A program made the position numbers and the translations under genes. The notes below the pieces were generated by a model. The model made no database searches. It saw only the letters and a program-made list of their open reading frames with translations, and had not been told where the DNA came from. DNA of 58,062 nucleotides, taken from assembly GCA_014730295.1 (NCBI GenBank), contig WJIN01000393.1, positions 1 to 58,062 on the forward strand. Reading direction: 5' to 3'. Within the stretch, counting starts at the first letter, position 1; every line of letters begins with the position of its first letter. Below are positions 44,346-51,829 of the stretch, in pieces. This stretch comes from Promethearchaeota archaeon (lineage in GTDB: Archaea > Asgardarchaeota > Lokiarchaeia > Sigynarchaeales > SOKP01).

Positions 44346-44813
44346 TTATTCTTTACGAATCTCACCCCCACAGAACACACAATATACCACACCAGTCTCG
44401 TTGAGTTTATTTTGCATTTTCTTTGTAATTTTATTACCACATTCAGTACAAAATTGGATCCCTCCGGATTGCCTAGGTATCTCTGGTGAGATTGATTGTT
44501 CTGGAGGTTGAGAACTTTGACTGGCTGGAGGATATTGACTCACATAAACAGGTTCTCCTGGTCGTGTTTTTCCTGATATTGCATAATACAGATTTGTAAA
44601 AAGTTTCTTTAATCCCTTAGCGACAGCCTTTAGGAGATAAAATAATCCTTTAAGAATATAATATACCAGCACTAAGGACCCAGCAATAATCAGGAAGATC
44701 CCGATAACTAGGAGAACTTGAAAATGAATGGGAAGAGCTAAAAACCATTCAACGATTTCTGTCCAAGTGGGAAAAACTTCCATTCCGAAACTATAGTCCA
44801 TGATAGTTGACAT
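44346..44813 (-). CDS. Membrane protein with C-terminal zinc ribbon
   Basis: A 155-residue protein. One strong membrane helix is at about 30-55, and a second amphipathic or re-entrant segment at about 60-80. A Pro/Gln/Ser-rich linker (SQYPPASQSSQPPEQS) leads to a zinc ribbon with two knuckles, CTECGNK and CVFCGGE. Such small proteins are frequent in Asgard and other archaea and usually have no assigned role. The ribbon would face the cytosol if the N-terminus is outside. It converges with DUF763. The function is unknown; protein-protein or nucleic-acid contact is possible. Confidence 0.7.
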   Translation of the reverse strand: MSTIMDYSFGMEVFPTWTEIVEWFLALPIHFQVLLVIGIFLIIAGSLVLVYYILKGLFYLLKAVAKGLKKLFTNLYYAISGKTRPGEPVYVSQYPPASQSSQPPEQSISPEIPRQSGGIQFCTECGNKITKKMQNKLNETGVVYCVFCGGEIRKE

Positions 44814-45060
44814 TTTTTTATTTCACTTTTACTAATATTTTTTTCTTATTCATCAATAACTATTACTAGGTTTAAAAAAAAATGGAGTCCATTTTTTTAA
44901 GGGGAGAAAATATATAGATTATGGTGATAAAGCTTATTTGATTGATTTAATTCTGATTTTAAAGAAAGGGATAAGAAGAAATCCTTAGTAAGATAATTAT
45001 GAATATGAGATTCATTAAAATCAAAAAAATTAATAATAAAACATTTAATTGTGAATTTAC

Positions 45061-46140
45061 ATGAATATAGATGAATTTAAAACTACATGGGAAAAAACTA
45101 ATAAACAATATGGTTATAATGAACCATATCCTAAATTTGTAGAAAAGATCGGTTTTCAAATTAAGAAATTTATGATTCCAGAAAATCAAAAATATCAAGG
45201 AGCCACTGGAAATGCCCGAGGAATGCTTGATGCTCTCCTAAGATATTGTAAAAAAACTAGTGTGCCTGAAAAAAATCTGGAACAATTTTTAACGAATATT
45301 AATATTATCATTGATTTTTTGTTAACAGTTCGGTTAACGAGTCAAGTTCCTTTAAATACCGCATTTTTTATTCGAAAACGGCTTGAAAACTCCACTATTG
45401 AGACTGTGAGTGAAGCCAAGACAATCTTAGAAAAAGAAATCACATTTCATCAAGAAAATTATGATACATCGGAGAATAAAATCGCATCGATTTTTAAAAA
45501 TCGGATTATAGACCGTGTCGAATCTTATGAACTGGATAAACTGATCATTGGCACTCATTGTCATTCTGGAGTCGTGAGAAAAGCAATTTTAGAAGCTCGC
45601 GATTATATAAGCCAAGTTATCGTAGATAAAACCGAGCCCGAACAACAAGGTGTTCTTACTGCCTATCAATTGATTCAAGAGGGAATTCCGGTGAAATTAA
45701 TAAATCTTAGTCAGTTTGGATTTGAATTTCGTAAGATCAATCTGTTTATGTTCGGAATAGATGCTGTATCCGCTGATGGAGTAGTGTTGAATAAGATGGG
45801 GACTCGCATGATCGCAACTCTTGCTAAAACAAAAGATTTACCCGTTTACTTCCTTGGCGCAACCTATAAGTACGCTCGAAAAACTTTATTGGGAGGGCTT
45901 GTAAAAGTAGAACGCAGAAAAGTAGAAGAAAAAATATTATTTAACCATTTAGGAATTGGTTTGGCATCGCATTTGGATAAAAAGGTAAATATTAATGGAA
46001 CATCCAGAAAACTGCTGGAAACGGGATTTAGTGCTTTTGATACTACCAAACCCGATTTTTATTCTTCAGTAGTTTCCGAAGTGGGATTTTTACCAATGAG
46101 GGAAGCATTTGAACTCGCTTGGAAAGAATATTTGGACTAG
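45061..46140 (+). CDS. eIF2B/ribose-1,5-bisphosphate isomerase superfamily protein
   Basis: A 359-residue member of the eIF2B alpha-beta-delta/MtnA/R15P isomerase superfamily. Landmarks are GTHCHSGVVRKAILEA (Cys167), the GIDAVSADGVVLNKMGTRM block (Asp234, Asn244-Lys245), and SEVGFLPMREAF near the C-terminus. Catalytic members use the Cys of T-H-C-N and the Asp of G-x-D, both present here, so an isomerase (R15P to RuBP in AMP salvage) is possible. Archaeal aIF2B-type regulators of unclear role also belong here. The N-terminal helical domain of ~150 residues is typical. It is convergent with the corrinoid methyltransferase genes. Confidence 0.82.
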   Translation: MNIDEFKTTWEKTNKQYGYNEPYPKFVEKIGFQIKKFMIPENQKYQGATGNARGMLDALLRYCKKTSVPEKNLEQFLTNINIIIDFLLTVRLTSQVPLNTAFFIRKRLENSTIETVSEAKTILEKEITFHQENYDTSENKIASIFKNRIIDRVESYELDKLIIGTHCHSGVVRKAILEARDYISQVIVDKTEPEQQGVLTAYQLIQEGIPVKLINLSQFGFEFRKINLFMFGIDAVSADGVVLNKMGTRMIATLAKTKDLPVYFLGATYKYARKTLLGGLVKVERRKVEEKILFNHLGIGLASHLDKKVNINGTSRKLLETGFSAFDTTKPDFYSSVVSEVGFLPMREAFELAWKEYLD

Positions 46141-46154
46141 CCACCCATCAGAAA

Positions 46155-47207
46155 TTAAAGTGGAAATGTCCCATATTTTTTTGCGGCGTTAATCATTGCA
46201 AGAATGTTTTTTTCAGGAGTCCCTGGTGATAAATCACAAGCAGAACTAAGTAAAAGTTTACCTCCTTTTCCTGCTTTATTAATCACTCGTTTAACTTCCA
46301 TCTCGACTTGATTAACCGTTCCGTATCGCATTATTGAAGTTGAGACATTTCCCATTAGCAAAACAAATTTATTTCCAATTATTTTTTTAGCTTGTTCCAT
46401 GTCGACATCATCAACGCTAATAATCATCATCTTTGGTACTCTTATTAGATCTTTTAAGATTGGTAAGACTTCTCCACAGATATGAATCATAAAAATAGGG
46501 GAATTGACTTGTTTTACTATCTTTTTATAATACGGAAGTGCAAATTCTTTAAAGAATTCGGGAGAGATACATGTACAAGACGCACTTGGATCCGAAAGTG
46601 TTACAAATTCCATCCCTCGTTCTAATTGGGCATTTAAAAAGTGAATTATACTTTGGGAGGCGATATCTAACACTTCATGAACTTTTTCGGGTTGATTAAT
46701 CATATTTCTCATTAAATTTTCCATTCCTACAATCGAGCCACTTGCAGTAATGGGGCCTTCACATCCAGCCATTAAAATATGCTCATCTGCTTTAAATTTT
46801 TCACTGAAAATTTTGGCTGTCTTCACAATTACGGGCAATCTTCCATCTTTTTCAGGATTTGTTGGAAAGAGGTTATTCAACTCATCTAGATTTTGAATCG
46901 CAGGAGATTCATGAACAGGAATCACATCAGGCAAGTAAGTTAATTTTGCCCCCAGGGCTTCTCCAATAAGATTGAGATCTGTGAATGTAACCACAAACGG
47001 AAGTCCATATTTATTTGCAACATATAATTGTGCTGCGGCATGATATTCTCCATTTCTCATAATTGTTTCCGCTGGAATTTTTTTATAATGGGAATAGGCC
47101 CAAATTGAATAACCAAGTATAATCGGTACTGCAGGGACTGAAAAACCCTCTTGTGCTAATACACCCTTAAAAAAGTCTGTATCTAACTTTTCCATTATTG
47201 ATTCCAT
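46155..47207 (-). CDS. MtaA/URO-D-type methylcobamide methyltransferase
   Basis: A 350-residue URO-D-fold methyltransferase with the complete zinc site of MtaA-like enzymes: His242-x-Cys244 in FMIHICGEVL, and Cys324 in SSACDLSPGTP. It also has CEGPITASGSIVG and SDPSASCTCISPEFF. It would move a methyl group between the corrinoid protein encoded directly upstream and a thiol or other acceptor; no coenzyme M synthesis genes are in view, so the acceptor is open. Its ATG lies three bases after the corrinoid gene's stop, with GGAG in the end of that gene. Among the three URO-D-fold proteins here this is the only one with all ligands. Confidence 0.88.
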   Translation of the reverse strand: MESIMEKLDTDFFKGVLAQEGFSVPAVPIILGYSIWAYSHYKKIPAETIMRNGEYHAAAQLYVANKYGLPFVVTFTDLNLIGEALGAKLTYLPDVIPVHESPAIQNLDELNNLFPTNPEKDGRLPVIVKTAKIFSEKFKADEHILMAGCEGPITASGSIVGMENLMRNMINQPEKVHEVLDIASQSIIHFLNAQLERGMEFVTLSDPSASCTCISPEFFKEFALPYYKKIVKQVNSPIFMIHICGEVLPILKDLIRVPKMMIISVDDVDMEQAKKIIGNKFVLLMGNVSTSIMRYGTVNQVEMEVKRVINKAGKGGKLLLSSACDLSPGTPEKNILAMINAAKKYGTFPL

Positions 47208-47210
47208 GGC

Positions 47211-47846
47211 TTATTTCTCCCCATATTTTTTATCTAATACTTCAATCGCTTCAAAAGCCTCCTTACAATAGGTTACGCCAATTTTTCTTGAAAATTCTTC
47301 ACTGGTAGCCGCACCACCAATCAAAATTGTTAATTTGTCATAAAATCCCTCTGTTTTAAGAAGCTCGATTAGTTCAATAATACTCTCTAATGTCGGATTC
47401 ATTAGAGTTGAGAGTGCTAGAATTTCAGCATTATACTCTCGAATAGCTTCTATAAAGGTCTCTGCTTTCACATTTCTTCCACAATCAATAACTTTATATC
47501 CAACTGCCTCCAGAAATAACTTAGTAAGATTTTTTCCAATATCATGAATATCTCCACGCACCACACCAATTACTACTATAGCTTTCTTCTTCATTGACAA
47601 ATTTTCAAGATGTGGTTTAAAAACCTCTAAAGCACTATATAATGCGTCAGATGCGATAATAATCTCGGGTAAATAATATTCCTTTGATTGATATAGTCTA
47701 CTAACTTCAATCATAGCAGTATTCAATCCCTTAATTATGGCTTCTTGAATATTTCCCTTAGCTTTTACAATCTGATCGGCAACCTCGGCAGATTTTGTAG
47801 GTTCTCCCTCAATTACACTATTTTTTAATTCTTCTAATAAACTCAT
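47211..47846 (-). CDS. Corrinoid methyl-carrier protein (MtaC/MtbC type)
   Basis: A 211-residue corrinoid protein. Residues 1-85 form the helical cap (SRLYQSKEYYLPEIIIASDAL). Residues 88-205 form the B12 Rossmann domain with Asp99-x-His101-x-x-Gly104 in GDIHDIGKN, where His101 is the cobalt ligand, and LIGGAAT as the lower phosphate loop. It carries methyl groups between a substrate-specific methyltransferase (not found adjacent) and the MtaA-like enzyme downstream. Contrast the sensor at 10380, which has Glu in place of the Asp and the W-x9-EH cap. A TATA box lies about 65-75 bases upstream. Confidence 0.92.
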   Translation of the reverse strand: MSLLEELKNSVIEGEPTKSAEVADQIVKAKGNIQEAIIKGLNTAMIEVSRLYQSKEYYLPEIIIASDALYSALEVFKPHLENLSMKKKAIVVIGVVRGDIHDIGKNLTKLFLEAVGYKVIDCGRNVKAETFIEAIREYNAEILALSTLMNPTLESIIELIELLKTEGFYDKLTILIGGAATSEEFSRKIGVTYCKEAFEAIEVLDKKYGEK

Positions 47847-47910
47847 ATTCTTAATAAAAATACTTCTTCGAAATAATAGTTCTTTTAGATTTTAATTCGG
47901 ATTAACACAT

Positions 47911-47919
47911 ATTTATAAG
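47911..47919 (-). promoter_or_regulatory. TATA box of corrinoid operon
   Basis: CTTATAAAT on the minus strand, about 65-73 bases before the ATG at 47846, matching the archaeal consensus well. Confidence 0.5.
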
Positions 47920-48016
47920 TTCGTTCTACCTTGATTGATATTTCCAAATCTCGGGTAATTTTGAAAATGGATATTAATACATTTGTTGATGTCTAAATCA
48001 ACTTTTTATTACAAGA

Positions 48017-48034
48017 CTATCTAATCTATCTAAT
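48017..48034 (+). repeat. Two tandem 9-bp units in promoter region
   Basis: CTATCTAAT occurs twice head to tail, followed by a partial CTAAT. It lies between the two divergent promoters and could be a regulator site or simple slippage product. Confidence 0.6.
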
Positions 48035-48138
48035 CTAATTGAATAATTTCGAAAAAAATAGATTTTTTAAAATAAATTTTTATGTTTATTTTATAATTAT
48101 TATCAGCATAAGTTTAAAATTTCAGCAGAACAGAATCA

Positions 48139-48143
48139 GAGGT
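48139..48143 (+). promoter_or_regulatory. Shine-Dalgarno site implying an AUU start for permease 1
   Basis: GAGGT lies seven bases before ATT 48151, which is in frame with the permease; no ATG, GTG or TTG occurs at a fitting distance. The next TTG at 48166 lacks an SD and would remove residues usual at the N-terminus of such permeases. Confidence 0.45.
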
Positions 48144-48165
48144 ATTTAAAATTAAATTAAGTGGA

Positions 48166-49305
48166 TTGATAAGAAAGGAGTTTGGGAGAATACGAAGTGA
48201 CAAGCGTACCCTAATTCTCTTATTTGCAATCCCACTTATCTTGATTGTGGTTTTCGGGTTAACCTCTGGAGGAGGACCAACAGAATTCTTTAATGTGTCC
48301 ATCATATCTAAAGACAGTATGGCTACATATGAGAATTTCCCCGATAATTCGTCCCAATATTCAGATGATTTTATTGACGTATTTGAAGGTAATTTATCAT
48401 CGTTTGGATTTAAAGGCTATCGTAATGTCACTACTCCAGAAGAATATGAAGAAGCAAAATCATTCTATACCCAATGGTTAAAAGATGAAGTGATTGATGT
48501 GTTCTTAGTCCTTCCCGAAAACTTTTCGGAAACAGTCGAGAATAATACGGATATCCCAATAATCTTCTATATAGATGGTTCAGATTCAGATGCAGTTAGT
48601 GCTATAAATGTTTCCATGTTCGAGCCAATCGCTCAATTTAGAATAAAGATTGGGAAAACCGCCAATTTCACATATTTCATTCCATATTTAGAATTTGAAG
48701 TACCATTCTGGGAGGCACAGGTTGTGAATTACGCATTTGCGCTGACTATTCCATTAATAATTATTGGGACCACGATGAATTTATCTTGTTTATCAATAGT
48801 TTCTGAAGGACCATTGCCCAGAATGCTGATTACTCCAACCTCAAAAAGGTCAATAATATTAAGTAAACTTATTGCTAATTCAGCAATAATGAGCATACAG
48901 GTTGCGGAAATTTTTGTTGCGACCGCACTCTTTGGGCTCTACAGTCTTGGATCTCTCTTTGAATTATTTTTAGTTCTGCTTGCTATTGGATTTTGTGGGG
49001 TGTCAATAGGACTTTTTATTTCATCTCTAAGTGGCACCGATCAACAAGCAAATCAATTATATATCATGTTTTTTATCGTAATATTAATATTTTCCGGACA
49101 GTTTATTAGTGCCGATAATTTGCCAGTATTTATGCAAGCAATAATTTATTCTTTTCCATTATATCATTCAATACCCTTGGTATTGCAAATCACGTTGAAA
49201 GGATTGCCCGTAGAAATTTATTCGTTGTTGATCGTGGTAATTATTGCTCTTATATATGACGTATTAGCTTATATCGTATACATGTTTAAAAAGGTGGAAG
49301 TTTGA
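48166..49305 (+). CDS. ABC-2 type permease, subunit 1
   Basis: A 379-residue ABC-2 permease (six helices, DrrB/YhgE style). A cytosolic stub RKEFGRIRSDKRT leads to helix 1 (about 13-32), a ~155-residue outer domain with sequons such as NFS, NVT and NVS, then five helices after residue ~190. EGPLPRMLITPTSKRSIILSK is the usual cytosolic coupling segment. The listed TTG start is conservative; an SD points to ATT 48151. It overlaps permease 2 in a TGATG stop-start, so the pair is probably a heterodimeric channel. Family members export lipids, polymers, drugs or proteins. The large outer loops recall exporters with surface partners. Confidence 0.85.
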   Translation: MIRKEFGRIRSDKRTLILLFAIPLILIVVFGLTSGGGPTEFFNVSIISKDSMATYENFPDNSSQYSDDFIDVFEGNLSSFGFKGYRNVTTPEEYEEAKSFYTQWLKDEVIDVFLVLPENFSETVENNTDIPIIFYIDGSDSDAVSAINVSMFEPIAQFRIKIGKTANFTYFIPYLEFEVPFWEAQVVNYAFALTIPLIIIGTTMNLSCLSIVSEGPLPRMLITPTSKRSIILSKLIANSAIMSIQVAEIFVATALFGLYSLGSLFELFLVLLAIGFCGVSIGLFISSLSGTDQQANQLYIMFFIVILIFSGQFISADNLPVFMQAIIYSFPLYHSIPLVLQITLKGLPVEIYSLLIVVIIALIYDVLAYIVYMFKKVEV

Positions 49306-50537
49306 TGGTGAAAGAACAGAATAAAAATATAAAGAGTACCTTCAAAAGAACGATTAAAAATTTGAAGAACAGCTTATTTCGTCTTTTTAAACAAATTAAA
49401 AAAGAATTTAGACTATTACGGACCGATCCGTGGAATTTAGTCATTGCGTTATTATTACCCCCCGGAATTATTATGTTATTTTCTTTTATGAATCAAGAAG
49501 CGGGTAATGGAAGCGTGTTTCCCGTAGTAATCGTCTCAAACGATTCAAACACTTTTATTAATCCCAATAATAATTATACAGAAACCACATGGGATAATTA
49601 TACCCTTCCATACATTGACGCGGTCAATGAGACAGACTCTTTGAATTTATTAGCATTTTATAATACCACAAACCCCGAACAAAGATATTCGATGGAAACT
49701 GCTAGGAAAATGTTATTAAATGGAGAAATAAAATGCATTATCGTTGTTCCTTTAGAATTTAGTGAGATGCTTGAATATGAGCTCCCTGCCTCGATAGAGT
49801 GTATACCAGATTCTTCACGAATCGCAGATATTCAAAAAATATTGAATGCGATATATGATTCTGTTAATTTATTTATCTCAGCGAATAATTTAACTCCTCA
49901 AATTGTATTAGAAGCGAATGAAGAGTTTTCAATTCCGGCAGACTATAATGCCAGCTTAAACTCGAATCTGATCATGATTTTGCCCTTAATGATTTTCGGA
50001 ATCGCAAATGTATTGACGATTCTGGTGATTGTGAAGGAAAAACCCATCGCGCGCTTATTACTCACCCCTGTAAAACGAGCTGAAGTACTTATCTCGAAAT
50101 ATATCACTTATTCATTAGTTTTATTTTTCCAAGCACTCCTCATACTTTTAGCTTCCATATTTGGGGGGCTTTATTTGAAGGGGTCCTTATTTGAACTCTT
50201 TCTTGCGGTATATATATTAGGATATACGGGGATTAGTCTCGGTCTCTTCATTAGTTCTCTCAGTAAGAGTAAAACAGAGGCAAATCAGTTATTCTTTGCT
50301 TTTTTCATCGTTATAATTTTATTAAGCGGTATTTTTGTTCCATTAGGGTCGATGCCAATCTATTTACAAGTCTTTGCGAATATATTGCCATTAACACATG
50401 GAAGTCCGATGGTGGAGGCTATTTTGGCAAAAGGAAAGACTGTATTTGGATTCCATTTCTTCGTCCTTCTTGGGATAAGTATCGTGTTGAATATAGTCAC
50501 ATTCATCATATTTTACAAACGGAGGTATGAAGTATAA
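49305..50537 (+). CDS. ABC-2 type permease, subunit 2
   Basis: About 410 residues, homologous in layout to subunit 1. A longer basic N-terminus (about 40 residues, FKRTIKNLKNS) precedes KKEFRLLRTDPWNLVIALLLPP, helix 1, then an outer domain of ~170 residues with sequons (NYT, NET, NTT, NLT, NAS) and five helices. VKEKPIARLLLTPVKRAEVLISK is the coupling segment. ATG 49305 shares its A with the upstream stop (TGATG), giving tight coupling. Together with subunit 1 and two ABC ATPase domains it should form one exporter. The cargo is unknown. Confidence 0.88.
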   Translation: MVKEQNKNIKSTFKRTIKNLKNSLFRLFKQIKKEFRLLRTDPWNLVIALLLPPGIIMLFSFMNQEAGNGSVFPVVIVSNDSNTFINPNNNYTETTWDNYTLPYIDAVNETDSLNLLAFYNTTNPEQRYSMETARKMLLNGEIKCIIVVPLEFSEMLEYELPASIECIPDSSRIADIQKILNAIYDSVNLFISANNLTPQIVLEANEEFSIPADYNASLNSNLIMILPLMIFGIANVLTILVIVKEKPIARLLLTPVKRAEVLISKYITYSLVLFFQALLILLASIFGGLYLKGSLFELFLAVYILGYTGISLGLFISSLSKSKTEANQLFFAFFIVIILLSGIFVPLGSMPIYLQVFANILPLTHGSPMVEAILAKGKTVFGFHFFVLLGISIVLNIVTFIIFYKRRYEV

Positions 50538-50609
50538 AAATGAGATTAGAAAAGAACTTTAATAGACAAATCACTATAAATGTTTTTAAAACCAAAGAAG
50601 AGGTAAAAA

Positions 50610-50747
50610 ATGATATCTGACATAATTTTTAATGTAGAAAATTCCACTAGATCAATAGGTATTTACTCAGTATTTCAAGATTTTAGAAAAAAACAATATA
50701 AAATGAGATTATTAGAATATAATATGGAGGTTTCTTCAATTGAATGA
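50610..50747 (+). CDS. Small ORF (45 residues) leading into the ABC ATPase gene
   Basis: A 45-codon frame starting ATG 50610 with SD GAGGT at 50600-50604, five bases upstream. Its stop TGA overlaps the first bases of the downstream TTG-started ATPase gene, a classic translational-coupling layout. The peptide is basic and aromatic (VFQDFRKKQYKMRLLEYNM) with no hydrophobic helix and no recognised family. It may be a real micro-protein or a leader that controls ATPase translation. A second 26-codon frame at 50540-50620 is less convincing. Support comes only from the SD and overlap. Confidence 0.4.
   Translation: MISDIIFNVENSTRSIGIYSVFQDFRKKQYKMRLLEYNMEVSSIE
50726..50731 (+). promoter_or_regulatory. 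Shine-Dalgarno site fixing a UUG start for the ABC ATPase
   Basis: GGAGGT ends eight bases before TTG 50740, the only start that precedes the ATPase strand VTVNVENLNVSFG. Confidence 0.7.
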
Positions 50748-51255
50748 GGTTACTGTGAATGTTGAAAATCTTAATGTTTCTTTCGGCGATGCTCATATCA
50801 TATATGATGTTTCGTTCGATGTTAAGGAAAAGGAATTGATTGGCTTATTTGGAATTTCTGGAGCTGGTAAAACAACTATTATCAGGGTCCTTACGTGTCA
50901 GATCAATAAAAAGAACTGGAGCGGAGATGTAAGTGTGACTGGTCTGGACCCCGCTAAGAAAAGCACCCACTCAGAGATTTTAAGTAATATAGGATATGTT
51001 CCGCAGTTAGAGCTATTAAATCTATACTATGAACTCTCTCCTTTAGTCAATATCGAAATATTTGCTTCAAATTATGGAATGTCGAAGGAAGAGGCTAAAG
51101 AACGAGCTGAAGATCTATTTTCGATATTGGATATTCCAGAAGATACATGGGGAAATCCACTCAAAAGTTTAAGTGGCGGGGAAAAGAAGAGAGTTTCTAT
51201 GGCAATAGGCTTAGTTCATAACCCTGGCGTCTTATTTCTAGATGAACCTACCACA

Positions 51256-51287
51256 CAAATTAATTATTTAAATTAGTTTGGGTAAGA
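51256..51287 (+). other. 32-nt insertion within the ABC ATPase gene
   Basis: Inserted between the codons for Thr of LDEPTT and Gly of the D-loop. It is about 19 percent GC, poorer than the surrounding gene, and carries the frameshift and stop. A 5-bp inverted repeat, CTACC (51248-51252) and GGTAG (51290-51294), brackets it. No target-site duplication is visible at its edges. Confidence 0.65.
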
Positions 51288-51782
51288 GGGGTAGACGCCA
51301 ATAAGCGATATGATATCCTTAATTATCTTAAAAAGTTAAACCGAAAGTTAGGGACTACGATGTTTATCATCACCCATGATCTAGAAGCGGCACTTGTCTG
51401 TGATAAGACCGCGATCTTAAGGGAAGGAAAATTACTTGAATTTGATACCCCTCATAATTTAATTTCCTCTTTACCAAGCAATGGGTTACTAGCGCGATTA
51501 TCGATTGAAAACCTCACAGGAGAAATCATTGATATAATTGCGGATTTTGAGCATTGTGAAGAAGTATCTCGAGTGGGTAATGATGTCGTTGAGGTGTTTT
51601 TAAAGGATTTTGAGGAAAATTTACTCCCTCTTATCGACTATTTACTGGAAAAAGAAGTTAAGATTATGGCAATGAGCAGAGATGTTGCAAATTTTAGACG
51701 CTATTTCCAATTACGTATTAAATGGGAAGAAGAAAGAGATAGATTAGACTTATTAAAAAATGAAAAAGCAATACATGACTTA

Positions 51783-51787
51783 GGTGA
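51783..51787 (+). promoter_or_regulatory. Shine-Dalgarno site implying an AUA start for the toroid-ABC gene
   Basis: GGTGA lies six bases before ATA 51794, in frame with the large downstream gene. That start would add the peptide IDRKKKRRIKYL before the first membrane helix, a typical positive-inside anchor. No ATG, GTG or TTG lies between this site and TTG 51830. Confidence 0.4.
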
Positions 51788-51829
51788 ATAATAATAGACC
51801 GAAAGAAAAAACGCCGTATTAAGTATTTA

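Larger units (their letters stand above)
47847..48150. other. 304-base divergent intergenic region before ABC cassette
   Basis: It contains a TATA box for the corrinoid operon (47911-47919, minus), a 9-bp tandem repeat (48017-48034), and TTTATAATTATTAT at about 48088-48102 as a probable promoter for the ABC cassette. An ATG at 48082 is in frame with the permease but meets a stop at 48115. No gene is recognised. Confidence 0.55.
50740..51791 (+). pseudogene. ABC ATPase interrupted by a 32-nt insertion (split gene)
   Basis: An ABC-2-type nucleotide-binding protein in two frames. The first part (50740-51276, 178 residues) has Walker A GISGAGKTT, Q-loop YVPQLE, signature LSGGEKKR and Walker B LFLDEPTT, then runs into QINYLN and a stop. 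The rest, in the -1 frame to 51791, begins GVDANKRYDILNYL (D-loop) and has H-loop FIITHDLE plus a C-terminal ~90-residue domain. Removing 51256-51287 (32 nt) joins LDEPTT to GVDANKR exactly as in normal ABC proteins. TTTAAAT at 51267-51273, in phase as T-TTA-AAT right before the stop TAG, is a possible -1 slippery site. Either a recent disruption, an assembly fault, or recoding. Confidence 0.75.

Noticed and set aside
51256..51287. Translational bypass (hop) element
   Set aside because: No matching take-off and landing codons were found at the two edges, and the first stop is not right after the take-off point.
51240..51300. Bulge-helix-bulge archaeal intron in the ABC ATPase
   Set aside because: The CTACC/GGTAG pairing could be an exon stem, but no 4-bp central helix with two 3-nt bulges can be drawn around the insertion edges. 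It stays only as one untested possibility.
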